Shown: positions 17,848 to 28,173, counted from the first letter of the stretch. The stretch is 64,000 nt of DNA from Pseudomonadota bacterium (GCA_021793155.1 JAJYTF010000017.1:1-64000); one strand, 5' to 3'. Numbers and translations: made by a program. The notes: generated from the letters alone by a model not told the origin.

Positions 17848-20800
17848 TCAGGCGGGTTCGCGCAGACCTTCCGCAGTCCGCAGATCCACCGACACCAGCG
17901 TCGAAACGCCACGTTCCGCCATGGTGACGCCGAACAGGCGGTCCATGCGCGCCATGGTCATGCGGTGGTGGGTGACCACCAGGAAACGGGTGCGCGTGCG
18001 ATGGGCCAGTTCCGCCACCAAGGTGCAGAAGCGGTCCACATTGGCATCGTCCAGCGGCGCGTCGACCTCGTCGAGAATACATATGGGGGCGGGATTGGTC
18101 ATGAACACGGCGAACAGCAGGGACAACGCTGTCAGCGCCTGTTCTCCGCCCGACAACAGCGAAAGGACCTGAAGGCGTTTGCCGGGCGGGCTGGCCATGA
18201 TCTCCAGTCCGGCCTGCAGCGGATCGTTCGACTCAGTCAGCGTCAGATGGGCCCGGCCGCCGCCGAACAGACGGACGAACAACTGGCGAAAATGGTGATC
18301 CACTGCCTCGAACGAAGCGAGCAGGCGCTGGCGCCCCTCCCGGTTGATTTCGGCGATGGCATGCCGCAGCTTGGCGATGGCGGCGGTCAGGTCATCGCGT
18401 TCGGCGTTAAGGCCGCCGATTCGCTGTTCCAGTTCTTCCGCCTCGGTCTCGGCCCGCAGATTGACCGGGCCCATGGCATCGCGCTCGCGGCACAATCGAT
18501 CGAGGCGTGCCTCCATGTCTTCGATCTGCCCGCTCTCGACCTCGCCTTCCTGTTCCATCAACTGGTCCGGCGTCAGTTCGAGCTTCTCGGCAATGCGTTC
18601 CGCCAGGGCGCGGGCGGCCTGGGCGGCGGCGGCGACGGCTCCCTGGCGACGTACCCGTTCTTCCCGCGCGGCGGCCAGGGCCTGTTCGGTCTCCTTGACC
18701 GCGCGGTCGCCGGCGGCCAGCAATTGCTCGCCATCGGCAAGGCGCGCCGCCGCCTGACGGCGGGCTTCCTCGGCGGCGGCCAGTTGGTCGAGCAGGGCCT
18801 GCCGTTTGTCCTCGATCTCCAACGGCAGGCTGGCCAAGCGTTCCAATTCATCGAAGGCGATCTCCCGACGTTCCTCCAGTTCCTGCCGGTGTCTGGCTGC
18901 GGCGGCCGCGCGCGCCTGCCACGAGGAGTCCTCGGCGGCGATAGCCTCCAGCCGGCGCCGCCGGTCACCGGCTTCGCGGCGCAGGCGGTCGAAGAAACTG
19001 CGCGCCTCGACCAGTCGGGTCCGCTGTTCAGCCAGGTCCGCCCGCAAGCTTGCCACTTTGTCGCGCCCTTCGGTGCCACCGCTGAAAGCGGCAACAGCGG
19101 CACGCGCCGTGTCCTCGGCCGCCATGGCGTCGCCGAGATCGGCCCGAACGGCGCTTTCCTGCTCGGCCAAGGCCGTCAGGCGGGATTGGGCGGCAGCCGC
19201 CTTCTGGGCCAGCTTGCCGTGTTGTTCGCGCTGTTTGGCGGCCTCGTGTTCGGCCCTTTTTACATCCTCACGGGCCTGCCGTTCCGCCACCATCTCCCGC
19301 TCGACGGATGCCGTCGCCTGTTCGGCGCGGGCCTCGGCCTCCTCGACGCCCAGATCGGCGTCTTCGATCTGGGCCATCAATTCGCGCAGACGGTTGCGCT
19401 GGCGCAGGCGCGCCGCGGCCGCGCTGGGAGCGCCGGCCCGGGCGGTGAAGCCGTCCCAGCGCCACAGGTCGCCCTCGGGGCTGACCAGACGCTGCCCGGC
19501 TTTCAGCCGATGGCTCAGTTCGGCGCCGGCGGCCACATCGGCGACCACGCCGATCTGGATCAGCCGGCGGGTCAGGGCTGGCGGCGCGGTGACGAAGCGG
19601 GCCATCGGTTCGGCGCCCGAGGGCAGGGCTGGGGCGTCGGCCAGCGGCGGCAGGGTCCGCCAGGCGAAGGGTGTGTCGTCGGTGTCCAGCGGCGCCGACA
19701 GGTCGTCGCCCAAAGCCACGCCCAAGGCCAGCTCATAGCCGGTTACGGCGGTGATCTCGTCGAGTACGGGCGCATGGGCGCCCCCGGCCGCCTGCGACAG
19801 CAGCTCCTTCAGCGCTTCAGCCTCGGCGGACAGCTTGGCGCGGCTGGCGGCAATGGTCTGCAGCGCGTCGCGCGCCCGCTCGCGCGCGGCTTCCGCTTCG
19901 TGCCGGCGCCGCTCGCCGCTCTCGGCTTTGTCGCGACAGGCTTCCAGATATTCCAGCGCTTCTTCAAGGTCCATTTCGGCCGAGGTCAGCTCTGCCTGGT
20001 CCACGGTCTCGGCTTCGGCCCGGCCGCGCTGGTCGGCAACTTCTTCGGTCCGCCTGGCCAGCCGCTCGCGGCGCGTTTCCGCGTCGGCCAGGGCACGCAA
20101 GGCGGCGGCCCGCTCGGCATCGGCAGCCGCCACCTCCTCCATCAGGCGATTGAGCGCCGCCTCGGCCTCGGCCACCTCGGCCGCAATGGTCTTGACCGAC
20201 TCCAATGCCGCGGCCTGCATGCCTTCTTCGTCGACGCAGGCGGACAAAAGGGCGTCCCGCTCCTCGGCCAACCGGCCAACAGCCTGCTCGGCATCCGCCG
20301 CACGCGCGCCCTCCCGCTGAAGGTCCGCCAAGGTCTGCTGCAACCGCAGTTCCATGTCGCGTTTGGCAGCGGCCAGCCGGCCTTCTTCGGCGTCCAGCTG
20401 TTCTCGCGCCGAATTCACGCGCTGCAGCAGGGAGGCTGCGTCGGCTTCGGCCTGCCGCAGGATGGGCAAGCCGGCCGCGGCCTCCGCCTGGCGGGCCGAA
20501 GCTTCGGCGACCAGACCGGTCAGGGTTTCCACCTGGCCGGCGATTTTTTCGGCGCTGGCCCGCGCCGCATCGACCTCGCCGAGGGCGATCTGCCAGCGGG
20601 CGGCCAGCAACTTGGCCTCGATCGAGCGGATGTTCTGCGACAGGCTGCGATAGCGTGCCGCCTGGCGGGCCTGGCGCTTCAATCCCTGCAACTGGGTGTC
20701 CAGCGTGCTCAGAACGTCGTCCAGTCGGGCCAAATTGGCCTCGGCCGCCTTCAGCCGCAGCTCGGCTTCGTGGCGGCGCGAATGCAGGCCGCCGATCCCG

Positions 20801-21321
20801 GCCGCCTCTTCCAGCAAGCTGCGGCGGTCGGACGGCTTGGCGCTGATGATGGTGCCGATGCGGCCTTGGCTGACGATGGCGGTCGAGCGTGCCCCGCTGG
20901 CCGCGTCGGCGAACAGGATCTGCACGTCACGGGCCCGGGTATCCCGGCCGTTCACCTTGTAGGCCGAGCCGAGGCCGCGCTCGATGCGGCGGATGACTTC
21001 CAGCTCTTCCGCGTCGTTGAACTGGGCCGGCGCATTGCGCTCGCCATTGTCGATGACCAGCGAGACCTCGGCCAGGTTGCGCGGCGGTCGATTGGCGCTC
21101 CCGCCGAAGATGACGTCGTCCATTTCCCCGCCGCGCATCTGCTTGGCCGAGGTTTCCCCCATAACCCAGCGCAACGCTTCGACCAGGTTGGACTTGCCGC
21201 AGCCGTTGGGGCCGACGATCCCGGTCATGCCCGGATCGATCGACAGCTCGACCGGATCGACGAACGACTTGAACCCCGACAGGCGAAGGCGGCGGAAATG
21301 GATCACGGCACTTTGCGGCAC
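17848..21321 (-). CDS. smc: Chromosome segregation protein SMC
   Basis: The 1157-residue protein has the N-terminal Walker A GIVGPNGCGKSNLVEAL (about 34-50), the Q-loop region, two long coiled coils, a central hinge (about 480-640; APSAAAARLRQRN follows), the ABC signature LSLLSGGEQALTALSLLF and Walker B PICILDEVDAPLDDAN. It loops and compacts DNA with ScpAB. The start is GTG at 21321 after a GGGGG stretch. Length is normal for the family. It lies 120 bp downstream of a dsbA-like gene on the same strand. Confidence 0.97.
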   Translation of the reverse strand: MPQSAVIHFRRLRLSGFKSFVDPVELSIDPGMTGIVGPNGCGKSNLVEALRWVMGETSAKQMRGGEMDDVIFGGSANRPPRNLAEVSLVIDNGERNAPAQFNDAEELEVIRRIERGLGSAYKVNGRDTRARDVQILFADAASGARSTAIVSQGRIGTIISAKPSDRRSLLEEAAGIGGLHSRRHEAELRLKAAEANLARLDDVLSTLDTQLQGLKRQARQAARYRSLSQNIRSIEAKLLAARWQIALGEVDAARASAEKIAGQVETLTGLVAEASARQAEAAAGLPILRQAEADAASLLQRVNSAREQLDAEEGRLAAAKRDMELRLQQTLADLQREGARAADAEQAVGRLAEERDALLSACVDEEGMQAAALESVKTIAAEVAEAEAALNRLMEEVAAADAERAAALRALADAETRRERLARRTEEVADQRGRAEAETVDQAELTSAEMDLEEALEYLEACRDKAESGERRRHEAEAARERARDALQTIAASRAKLSAEAEALKELLSQAAGGAHAPVLDEITAVTGYELALGVALGDDLSAPLDTDDTPFAWRTLPPLADAPALPSGAEPMARFVTAPPALTRRLIQIGVVADVAAGAELSHRLKAGQRLVSPEGDLWRWDGFTARAGAPSAAAARLRQRNRLRELMAQIEDADLGVEEAEARAEQATASVEREMVAERQAREDVKRAEHEAAKQREQHGKLAQKAAAAQSRLTALAEQESAVRADLGDAMAAEDTARAAVAAFSGGTEGRDKVASLRADLAEQRTRLVEARSFFDRLRREAGDRRRRLEAIAAEDSSWQARAAAAARHRQELEERREIAFDELERLASLPLEIEDKRQALLDQLAAAEEARRQAAARLADGEQLLAAGDRAVKETEQALAAAREERVRRQGAVAAAAQAARALAERIAEKLELTPDQLMEQEGEVESGQIEDMEARLDRLCRERDAMGPVNLRAETEAEELEQRIGGLNAERDDLTAAIAKLRHAIAEINREGRQRLLASFEAVDHHFRQLFVRLFGGGRAHLTLTESNDPLQAGLEIMASPPGKRLQVLSLLSGGEQALTALSLLFAVFMTNPAPICILDEVDAPLDDANVDRFCTLVAELAHRTRTRFLVVTHHRMTMARMDRLFGVTMAERGVSTLVSVDLRTAEGLREPA

Positions 21322-21329
21322 TCGCCCCC

Positions 21330-21398
21330 GTCATCCAGAGCAAGGCGAAGGATCTCATGGGAGCGACGAGATCCCCCGGCCGTTGGCCTCAGGATGAC
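21330..21398. repeat. Intergenic palindrome between dsbA-like gene and smc
   Basis: GTCATCC (21330-21336) pairs with GGATGAC (21392-21398), and an inner GGATCTC/GAGATCC pair lies within. It belongs to the same loose family as the palindromes at 14983 and 28174. Confidence 0.5.
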
Positions 21399-21440
21399 AA
21401 AGGCGCTGAAACCAAGGTTGCTTTCGAGGTGCATCGTTCT

Positions 21441-22037
21441 CTACTTGGCCTGCTCGACGAGCAGCTTGTCGAATTGTTCGTAGGACATGTCACCTGAGTA
21501 GAGCTTCCCGCCAATGATGAAGCTGGGCGTGGAATCGATGTTGTAGCGCGCCTGACCATCATCCTTGCGGGCATTGATCTCGTTCAGCAGGGTGCGATCA
21601 TCCAGGCACTTGTCGACCTGGTCCTCGCTCATGCCGCCCAGCTTGGCGATGGTCTTCATTGCGGCCAGCGGCGACGGTGCGCGCGCCCACTGTTCCTGGC
21701 TTTCGAAGAAGGCGTTGATGAAGGCGAAATAGCGGTCGCCGGAGCAATGGGCAATCATCGCCGCGGCCTGTGCCAGCGGGTCGAGGGGGAAGTCCCGGAG
21801 GATCAGCTTGGCCTTGCCGGTGTCGATCCAGTTGGTCCTGATCTCGGGCAGGGTCTTCTTGTGGAACACCGCGCAATGCGGGCAGGTGAGCGAGGAATAT
21901 TCGATGATGGTAATAGGCGCGTCCTGTTTCCCCATCACCTCATCGATCGCCCATGGCTTGTCGGCGGCGCGCGCCGGCGCGGCTCCTGCGCCCACCACGG
22001 CGACGATCATCACCACTGCCTGCAACAATCTTCTCAC
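21441..22037 (-). CDS. DsbA-family thiol:disulfide oxidoreductase, secreted
   Basis: The 198-residue protein has a signal peptide ending near APARAADKP, a thioredoxin-fold active site TCPHCAVFHKK (CXXC, about residues 52-55) and the cis-Pro loop STPSFIIGG. GTG 22037 was chosen because GGAGG lies five bases upstream; a TTG 12 bases earlier would place the start inside that site. It should introduce or isomerise disulfides in the periplasm, relevant to the many cytochromes c in the window. It lies in the conserved dciA-dsbA-smc order. Confidence 0.9.
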   Translation of the reverse strand: MRRLLQAVVMIVAVVGAGAAPARAADKPWAIDEVMGKQDAPITIIEYSSLTCPHCAVFHKKTLPEIRTNWIDTGKAKLILRDFPLDPLAQAAAMIAHCSGDRYFAFINAFFESQEQWARAPSPLAAMKTIAKLGGMSEDQVDKCLDDRTLLNEINARKDDGQARYNIDSTPSFIIGGKLYSGDMSYEQFDKLLVEQAK

Positions 22038-22076
22038 GATGACCTCCAAGACAATTTCGGAGGATATTAGGGCGCA

Positions 22077-22619
22077 TTACCGCTTTATCGCAAGGTGCCG
22101 TCCGAGCGACGCCAGGGCCTCCCGCAGTTCGACGTCCTCGACTTTCTCCAGCCGCTTTTCCAGTTCGGCTTCCGCTGCTGCATCGAGTTGCGGCGGCGGC
22201 GGGCCGCGCCGCGGCGGACGTTTGGGCACGACTCCTTGACTGATGGCCAGGCGTATCACCGCGCCGTAGCCGAAAAACCCGTTGATCCGCTGCACGATGA
22301 GCGGTTCCAGGTGTTGCAGCTGGGCGGCGACGGCGCCTGAGGCGACGCGGATGTGGAGCACCCCGCCGGCTCTTTGTCCCGGGGGAAAGACGATTTTGAG
22401 GGGAAGGGTGGAGCTTCCCAGCAGGCTGCCGACAATGGCGGGCCATTCGGTGATCACCGCCGCCTCGGTGAATCCTCGCTTGCCCAGCGGTCGCCGGGTC
22501 AGGCGCGCCGACAGCTCGGCAATAGCCCGCGGCCCGGCGGAGCCGCGGCGCTCTTTGCTCGGAAGGGGTTTCTTCGCCGCGGACGGCAGCGTGTCGTCTT
22601 CGTCTTCCATCTCCGCCAT
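22077..22619 (-). CDS. DciA-like protein (DUF721)
   Basis: The 180-residue protein has the DUF721 core: RPLGKRGFTEAAVITEWPAIVG, then VLHIRVASGAVAAQLQHLEPLIVQRINGFFG (split here by description, not by gap), and a low-complexity PRRGPPPPQ linker. DciA proteins help load the DnaB helicase in bacteria lacking DnaC. The start is ATG 22619; the frame continues upstream without a better start. It is divergent from mutY and upstream of the dsbA-like gene and smc. Confidence 0.8.
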   Translation of the reverse strand: MAEMEDEDDTLPSAAKKPLPSKERRGSAGPRAIAELSARLTRRPLGKRGFTEAAVITEWPAIVGSLLGSSTLPLKIVFPPGQRAGGVLHIRVASGAVAAQLQHLEPLIVQRINGFFGYGAVIRLAISQGVVPKRPPRRGPPPPQLDAAAEAELEKRLEKVEDVELREALASLGRHLAIKR

Positions 22620-22769
22620 TCTACATGCAATGACATGCCGGCCAAGGGTGCCGGTCTTCGTCCCGGGGGCCTCTTCCCGTCCTTGTGTCGCGCCGGGAAA
22701 AACCGCTATGCAGGAGCAGAAGGAGCGTGGCCGAGTCGGAACCACGCCCTCATGCGGAACCTCGATAGA

Positions 22770-23831
22770 ATGTCCTGCGCATTGCCTACCGATCTCGCCG
22801 ACCGCCTGCTCGCCTGGTACGACCGCCATGGGCGTACCTTACCGTGGCGTGCGCCGCCCGGCCGGCAGGCCAATCCTTATCACGTATGGCTGTCCGAGGT
22901 GATGCTGCAGCAGACCACGGTGGCGGCGGTAGGGCCGTATTTCCGCGCCTTCCTCGACCGCTGGCCGACCGTTGCGGCGCTGGCCGCCGCCCCGTTGGAC
23001 GAGGTGCTGGCCTCCTGGGCCGGGCTCGGCTACTACGCCCGCGCCCGCAATCTTCACCGCTGTGCGCAGGTGGTCACCGAGCATCACGGCGGGCGGTTTC
23101 CCGAGGACGAGGAGGCTCTCCGGGATTTGCCCGGCGTCGGAGACTATACGGCGGCGGCGATCAGCGCCATCGCCTTCGGCCGGCGGGCGGTGGTGATGGA
23201 CGGCAACATCGAGCGGGTGATGGCGCGCCTGTTCGCCGTGAGCGACCCCTTGCCGGGCGCCAAGCCCCGCCTCAAGGCCCTGGCCGGCAGCCTTACGCCG
23301 GATTTGCGCCCGGGCGATTATGCTCAGGCCGCCATGGACCTGGGCGCAACCGTCTGCACGCCGAAGAAGCCGGCCTGTGTCCTTTGTCCCTGGCGCGACG
23401 CTTGCGCCGGCTGCAGGGCCGGCGTCGCCGAAGGTTTGCCGGCCAAGCAGCCCAAGGCCGAGCGGCCGATCCGGCAGGGCATCGCCTTCTGGACGGTGCG
23501 CAACGATGGTGCGGTTCTGCTGCGCCGCCGACCCGACGAAGGACTGCTCGGCGGCATGATGGAAATCCCGTCCACCGCCTGGCGCGGCCAGCCCTGGACG
23601 CTACCCGAGGCGGTCGCCGCCGCGCCGGCGCAGGCGGCGTGGCGCGATCTGCCGGGCTTGGTGGAGCACGGTTTCACCCATTTCCGTCTGCGGCTGACCG
23701 TCGTCGCCGGCCAGGCGCGCTCGCCCGAGCTGGCGCGCGGCCTGTGGTGCCCGCTTGACCGGCTGGGCGAGCAGGCGCTGCCCACCCTCATGCGGAAAGT
23801 GGTTCGCCACGCCCTGGCCAAGGCGTATTAA
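22770..23831 (+). CDS. mutY: A/G-specific adenine glycosylase
   Basis: The 353-residue protein has the HhH-GPD domain (LPGVGDYTAAAISAIAFGRR with the catalytic Asp in VVMDGNIERV) and the [4Fe-4S] cluster spacing C-X6-C-X2-C-X5-C (CTPKKPACVLCPWRDAC). A C-terminal NUDIX-like 8-oxoG recognition domain starts near IAFWTVRNDGAVLLRRRP. It removes adenine opposite 8-oxoguanine. ATG 22770 has GGAAC about 10 bases upstream; an ATG at 22752 would add six residues. Confidence 0.95.
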   Translation: MSCALPTDLADRLLAWYDRHGRTLPWRAPPGRQANPYHVWLSEVMLQQTTVAAVGPYFRAFLDRWPTVAALAAAPLDEVLASWAGLGYYARARNLHRCAQVVTEHHGGRFPEDEEALRDLPGVGDYTAAAISAIAFGRRAVVMDGNIERVMARLFAVSDPLPGAKPRLKALAGSLTPDLRPGDYAQAAMDLGATVCTPKKPACVLCPWRDACAGCRAGVAEGLPAKQPKAERPIRQGIAFWTVRNDGAVLLRRRPDEGLLGGMMEIPSTAWRGQPWTLPEAVAAAPAQAAWRDLPGLVEHGFTHFRLRLTVVAGQARSPELARGLWCPLDRLGEQALPTLMRKVVRHALAKAY

Positions 23832-23992
23832 AGCGGTTTATCCGTCGGTTTGGCGGAGAAGCGGCGAGCAGCCCGCGCGCGTAGCGCGCAGCAGGTGATG
23901 TTTGCCGACGAACCCGGCAGGGCGGGCCTGAGCGTCGCGGGCGGGATGACGGCGAAATTGGTATAGTCACCGCGATATCGTGGGAGAGTTTG

Positions 23993-24805
23993 ATGCGTTT
24001 CCTAGGCCGTATTTCTCGCATCCGCGTCGTCGGCATCGCGTTGCGGCGAGGCGATCCGACAGGCCGCGGCTTGCTGCCAAGGCTGGCCGCCTTGGCAAGA
24101 TCCGCGGCGGCGGTGATCCGACGCGATGCGAGCCCCCGCGTGCTTCGCGCGCGATTGTTGACGTTCGGTGGCGAAGCCGACGGAGCGGGCTGGTGGCGTG
24201 GGTGTGAGAAATACGGACTAGCCGCTGTCACCTGTTGCGCAATGCTCGCCTCATCGGCCCAGGCGCAGACTGCCGGCGGTGAACAGCTCTACCTGGCGGC
24301 CCCGCAGGGTTGGAAGGTCGGCTTCCATGACCTCAAGGGCAATGTGGAAGTCACCGAATTGCTGCCGCCTGGTCAGACGCTGAAGGACTGGAGCGCCATG
24401 CTGACCGTCCAACTGATTTCCGGCGGCCAGATCAACGACACGCAGGAGATCCTCAAAGAGCAGATCGATCGGATCCAGAACGCCTGCGAGGATATCGGCG
24501 CCGGCCCGCTCAGCGTGGCCAACGAGAACGGCTACGAAACGGCGATGCGAGCCATCGCCTGTGCCAAGTCCAAGCAATGGGGCGACGGCGAACTCAGCCT
24601 ATATAAAGTGCTGCGCGGCAACCAGAGGGTTTATATCGTTTCGCGCTCGTGGCGCGGCCCCGCCTTTGACAAGCAGAAGCTGCCGGTGCCGACCGAAACC
24701 ACCAACGAGTGGCTGGCCTTCATGAAGCAGGTGGTGCTGTGCGACAGCCGTGACCCGCACCACCCCTGCCCAAGCGACAAGTCGTCCGGGGCCGCCGGAC
24801 GATAG
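23993..24805 (+). CDS. Secreted protein of unknown function, signal peptide interrupted by an in-frame insertion
   Basis: The 270-residue frame starts MRFLGRISR after GGGAGAG. Residues 4-75 are an Arg/Gly-rich stretch encoded by the mobile-element-like insert at 24006-24217. After it comes LAAVTCCAMLASSAQA, a normal signal-peptide core and cleavage site, then a mature domain (about 95-270) containing DWSAMLTVQLISGGQIN and paired Cys residues near 165, 193 and 255. Removing 216 bp (insert plus one CTAG) gives MRFLAAVTCCAMLASSAQA, a complete signal peptide. As it stands the hydrophobic core is about 75 residues in, so export is doubtful. I do not recognise the mature family. Confidence 0.7.
   Translation: MRFLGRISRIRVVGIALRRGDPTGRGLLPRLAALARSAAAVIRRDASPRVLRARLLTFGGEADGAGWWRGCEKYGLAAVTCCAMLASSAQAQTAGGEQLYLAAPQGWKVGFHDLKGNVEVTELLPPGQTLKDWSAMLTVQLISGGQINDTQEILKEQIDRIQNACEDIGAGPLSVANENGYETAMRAIACAKSKQWGDGELSLYKVLRGNQRVYIVSRSWRGPAFDKQKLPVPTETTNEWLAFMKQVVLCDSRDPHHPCPSDKSSGAAGR
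24006..24217. mobile_element. MITE-like element, 212 bp, inserted in frame
   Basis: The ends are inverted: CCGTATTTCTC (24007-24017) and GAGAAATACGG (24206-24216), extending to about 17 of 20 matching positions. The element is flanked by a direct CTAG (24002-24005 and 24218-24221), which looks like a 4-bp target duplication. Internally it has the hairpin TGCCAAGG/CCTTGGCA. It encodes no transposase. Duplication plus insert is 216 bp, 72 codons, so the host frame stays open. A CTAG (YTAR) target is what IS5-family transposases use; that link is inferred. Confidence 0.8.
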
Positions 24806-24816
24806 TCCGCCGTCAG

Positions 24817-25963
<1,147 letters not shown>

Positions 25964-25973
<10 letters not shown>

Positions 25974-26626
25974 TGGAACAGGTCTGCGATGGGGGCGAAG
26001 CTCTTGCGATGATGCGGCGACGGCCCCAGCCGGCGAATGGCCTGCTGGTGTTCGGCCGTGCCATAGCCGGCATTGCGTTCCCAGCCATAGCCGGGGAAGG
26101 TGGCCGCCAGGTCTTTCATCAGCCGGTCCCGCGTGACCTTGGCGATCACTGAGGCCGCGGCGATGGACAGGCTGCGCCCGTCGCCCTTGACGATGCATTG
26201 CACCGGGCAAGGCAGGGGGGGGCGCTGGTTACCGTCTACCAGGGCACCGTCGACCTCGCCCAGGCCGTCGCCGTGAAGGTCGTCCAGGGCGCGGCGCATG
26301 GCCAGGAACGTCGCCTGCAGGATGTTGACGCGGTCAATTTCCTCGACTTCCGCCCGTCCGATACCGACGCGTGCGGTTTGCCGCAGGATGTCAAAGAGCC
26401 GCGCCCGTTTACCGGCCGACAGCTGCTTCGAATCGTTCAACTCGGCAAGCAGCACGGCGGGCATCTTCTCGGGCAGCACCACGGCCGCGGCCACCACGGG
26501 GCCGGCCAGCGGACCGCGTCCGGCCTCGTCGATGCCGCAGATGGTCCCCGGCCAGGCGTTCTCGAAGGACAGGTCGGGGGGGATGGCGCTTCTCCGGACA
26601 GGGTGAGAGGGGAGCCACTGTAGCAC
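25964..26626 (-). CDS. rnhB: Ribonuclease HII
   Basis: The 220-residue protein has GIDEAGRGPLAGPVVAAAV (catalytic Asp-Glu), the Asp in GALVDGNQRP, and IAAASVIAKVTRDRLM, with the C-terminal YGWERNAGYGTAEH block. It cuts 5' of ribonucleotides in DNA. The start used is GTG 26626; the ribosome-binding site is weak, and a later start before PPDLSFENAWPG is possible. Confidence 0.94.
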
Positions 26627-26699
26627 CGATGTTTTCGGCTTTCATTGGCTGTCCCGCGGTTCGCCTTCGCCCTGGCCGCGGCGTTGAGATCACCCGGCT

Positions 26700-27770
26700 C
26701 TAACGGAACAGGTCCAGTTGGTCTCCCTGCTGCGGCGGCAGGCGGAACAGGTCGGTGCGCAGGGGCTCGGGCCTGATCTGCTGCAGGCCCAGGCGGTGCG
26801 ACGCAAGACGGAAGCGTTGGCCGACCATGTCGACGATGGGCCCGCTGCCGGTAAGACGCCTGCCGAAGGACGCGCGATAGATATCGCCGCCGTGGCTTTG
26901 CCGCAGCAGGTCGAGGACACGGCCGCGGCGATGCGGGCTGTGTTGCTGCAACCAGCCGTCGAATAGTTCCTTCACCTCGTAGGGAAGGCGCAGCAGGGTC
27001 CAGGCCGCCGCGGTGGCCCCTTGGGCCGCCGCGGCCGCCAGAATCGCTTCCATCTCGTGGTCGGTAAGCGCCGGGATGACCGGCGCGACCATCACCATCG
27101 TCGGGATACCGGCTTTCGCCAGCAGGCCGATGGCCGCCAGCCGCCGCTCCGGCACGGCGGCTCGTGGCTCCAGTCGGCGTGCCAGATCCCGGTCGAGCGT
27201 GGTCAGCGAGATGGCTACCCTGGCCAAGCCACGGCCGGCCAGGGAGGCCAGCAGATCGATATCGCGCACGACCAGAGCCGACTTGGTAGTGATGCACACC
27301 GGGTGATGGAACGCCGACAGTACCTCGAGGATAGCCCGCATGATCCGTCTTTGCCGCTCGATCGGCTGATAGGGGTCGGTGTTGGTGCCGATGGCAATGG
27401 TCCGGCAGCGGTAGCCCGGCCGGCTGAGTTCCCGCTCCAACAGCTCGGGGGCTTGCGGCTTGGCAAACAGCCTGGTTTCGAAGTCCAGGCCGGAGGACAG
27501 GCCGAAATAGGCGTGGCTTGGCCGGGCGAAGCAGTAGATGCAGCCATGCTCGCAGCCGCGGTAAGGGTTGATCGATTGCTCGAAGCCGATATCGGGCGAG
27601 CTGTTGCGGGTGATGACGCTGCGGCTGGCGTCTTCCGCTACCGTCGTCTCGGAGGGCGGCAACTCGTCCCGTTCCCACCACGCATCGTCGAGTTCCTCAC
27701 GTCCTCGGGTCTCGAACCGACCGGCGGGATTGGCGAGGGTTCCCCGATGTGGCATCTGCGACTTGACCAT
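26700..27770 (-). CDS. Radical SAM protein, PA0069/SPL-like family
   Basis: The 356-residue protein has the radical-SAM cluster motif in NPYRGCEHGCIYCFARPSH (CX3CX2C), followed by IAIGTNTDPYQPIE and ITTKSALVVRDIDLL. This group is related to spore photoproduct lyase-like enzymes; the substrate is not established. A perfect alphaproteobacterial LexA box (27794-27808) lies 24 bp upstream of the ATG, which suggests DNA-damage induction and a repair-linked role. An ATG five codons later is an alternative start. Confidence 0.85.
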   Translation of the reverse strand: MVKSQMPHRGTLANPAGRFETRGREELDDAWWERDELPPSETTVAEDASRSVITRNSSPDIGFEQSINPYRGCEHGCIYCFARPSHAYFGLSSGLDFETRLFAKPQAPELLERELSRPGYRCRTIAIGTNTDPYQPIERQRRIMRAILEVLSAFHHPVCITTKSALVVRDIDLLASLAGRGLARVAISLTTLDRDLARRLEPRAAVPERRLAAIGLLAKAGIPTMVMVAPVIPALTDHEMEAILAAAAAQGATAAAWTLLRLPYEVKELFDGWLQQHSPHRRGRVLDLLRQSHGGDIYRASFGRRLTGSGPIVDMVGQRFRLASHRLGLQQIRPEPLRTDLFRLPPQQGDQLDLFR

Positions 27771-27793
27771 ACGGCATGATAGTGTGGGGACAA

Positions 27794-27808
27794 GAACAAA
27801 GCAAGAAC
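27794..27808 (-). promoter_or_regulatory. LexA (SOS) box
   Basis: The minus strand reads GTTCTTGCTTTGTTC, an exact match to the alphaproteobacterial LexA consensus GTTC-N7-GTTC. It is placed at the expected promoter position for the leftward radical-SAM gene. Confidence 0.7.
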
Positions 27809-27937
27809 ACCATTCGCGGCGTACTACGGAAGGTGGATGTCTATGCTATCCAAAAGGGTGGCTAGTAATGAGCGCCCGGCACCGATACTCTAGGTGAATC
27901 GGATAGGCCAAGAAATAAGAGCCACCGGGAGGCAACC

Positions 27938-28093
27938 ATGGCAGCCGAAAACGAGAGCAAGACCGAACAGTCGACGAAGCGTGAGGATGCCCCGATCGTC
28001 ATGCAGGCGGATGCGGATCGTTTCGACGAAAAGTCCGACCGGCTTGACCGGCAGCCCCAATACGACGCATTCATGCGGATCATCCGCCGCTGA
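27938..28093 (+). CDS. Small acidic/charged protein of unknown function (51 aa)
   Basis: ATG 27938 is preceded by GGGAGG with five to six bases between. The product begins MAAENESKTEQSTKREDAP and ends QYDAFMRIIRR, strongly charged and with no membrane segment. The good ribosome-binding site and clean codon choice in a divergent intergenic region support a real gene; no family recognised. Confidence 0.6.
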   Translation: MAAENESKTEQSTKREDAPIVMQADADRFDEKSDRLDRQPQYDAFMRIIRR

Positions 28094-28173
28094 GTTGCGG
28101 CTTCCTTCCCAGGGGAAGGAACTGAGCCGCGGCAAGTCCCGGGGTGCGCTGGCTTTGATGTCCCGTGCAAGGC

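Noticed and set aside
17653-21483. A 1276-codon open frame on the + strand
   Set aside because: It is antisense to smc along its whole length; its Gly/Ala/Arg/Gln-rich translation is a product of GC-rich codon bias, while the minus strand encodes all SMC motifs.
23788-24231. Minus-strand ORF across the MITE-like element
   Set aside because: It spans the mutY end, an intergenic region and the element with no ribosome-binding site, and is best explained by GC-rich open frames.
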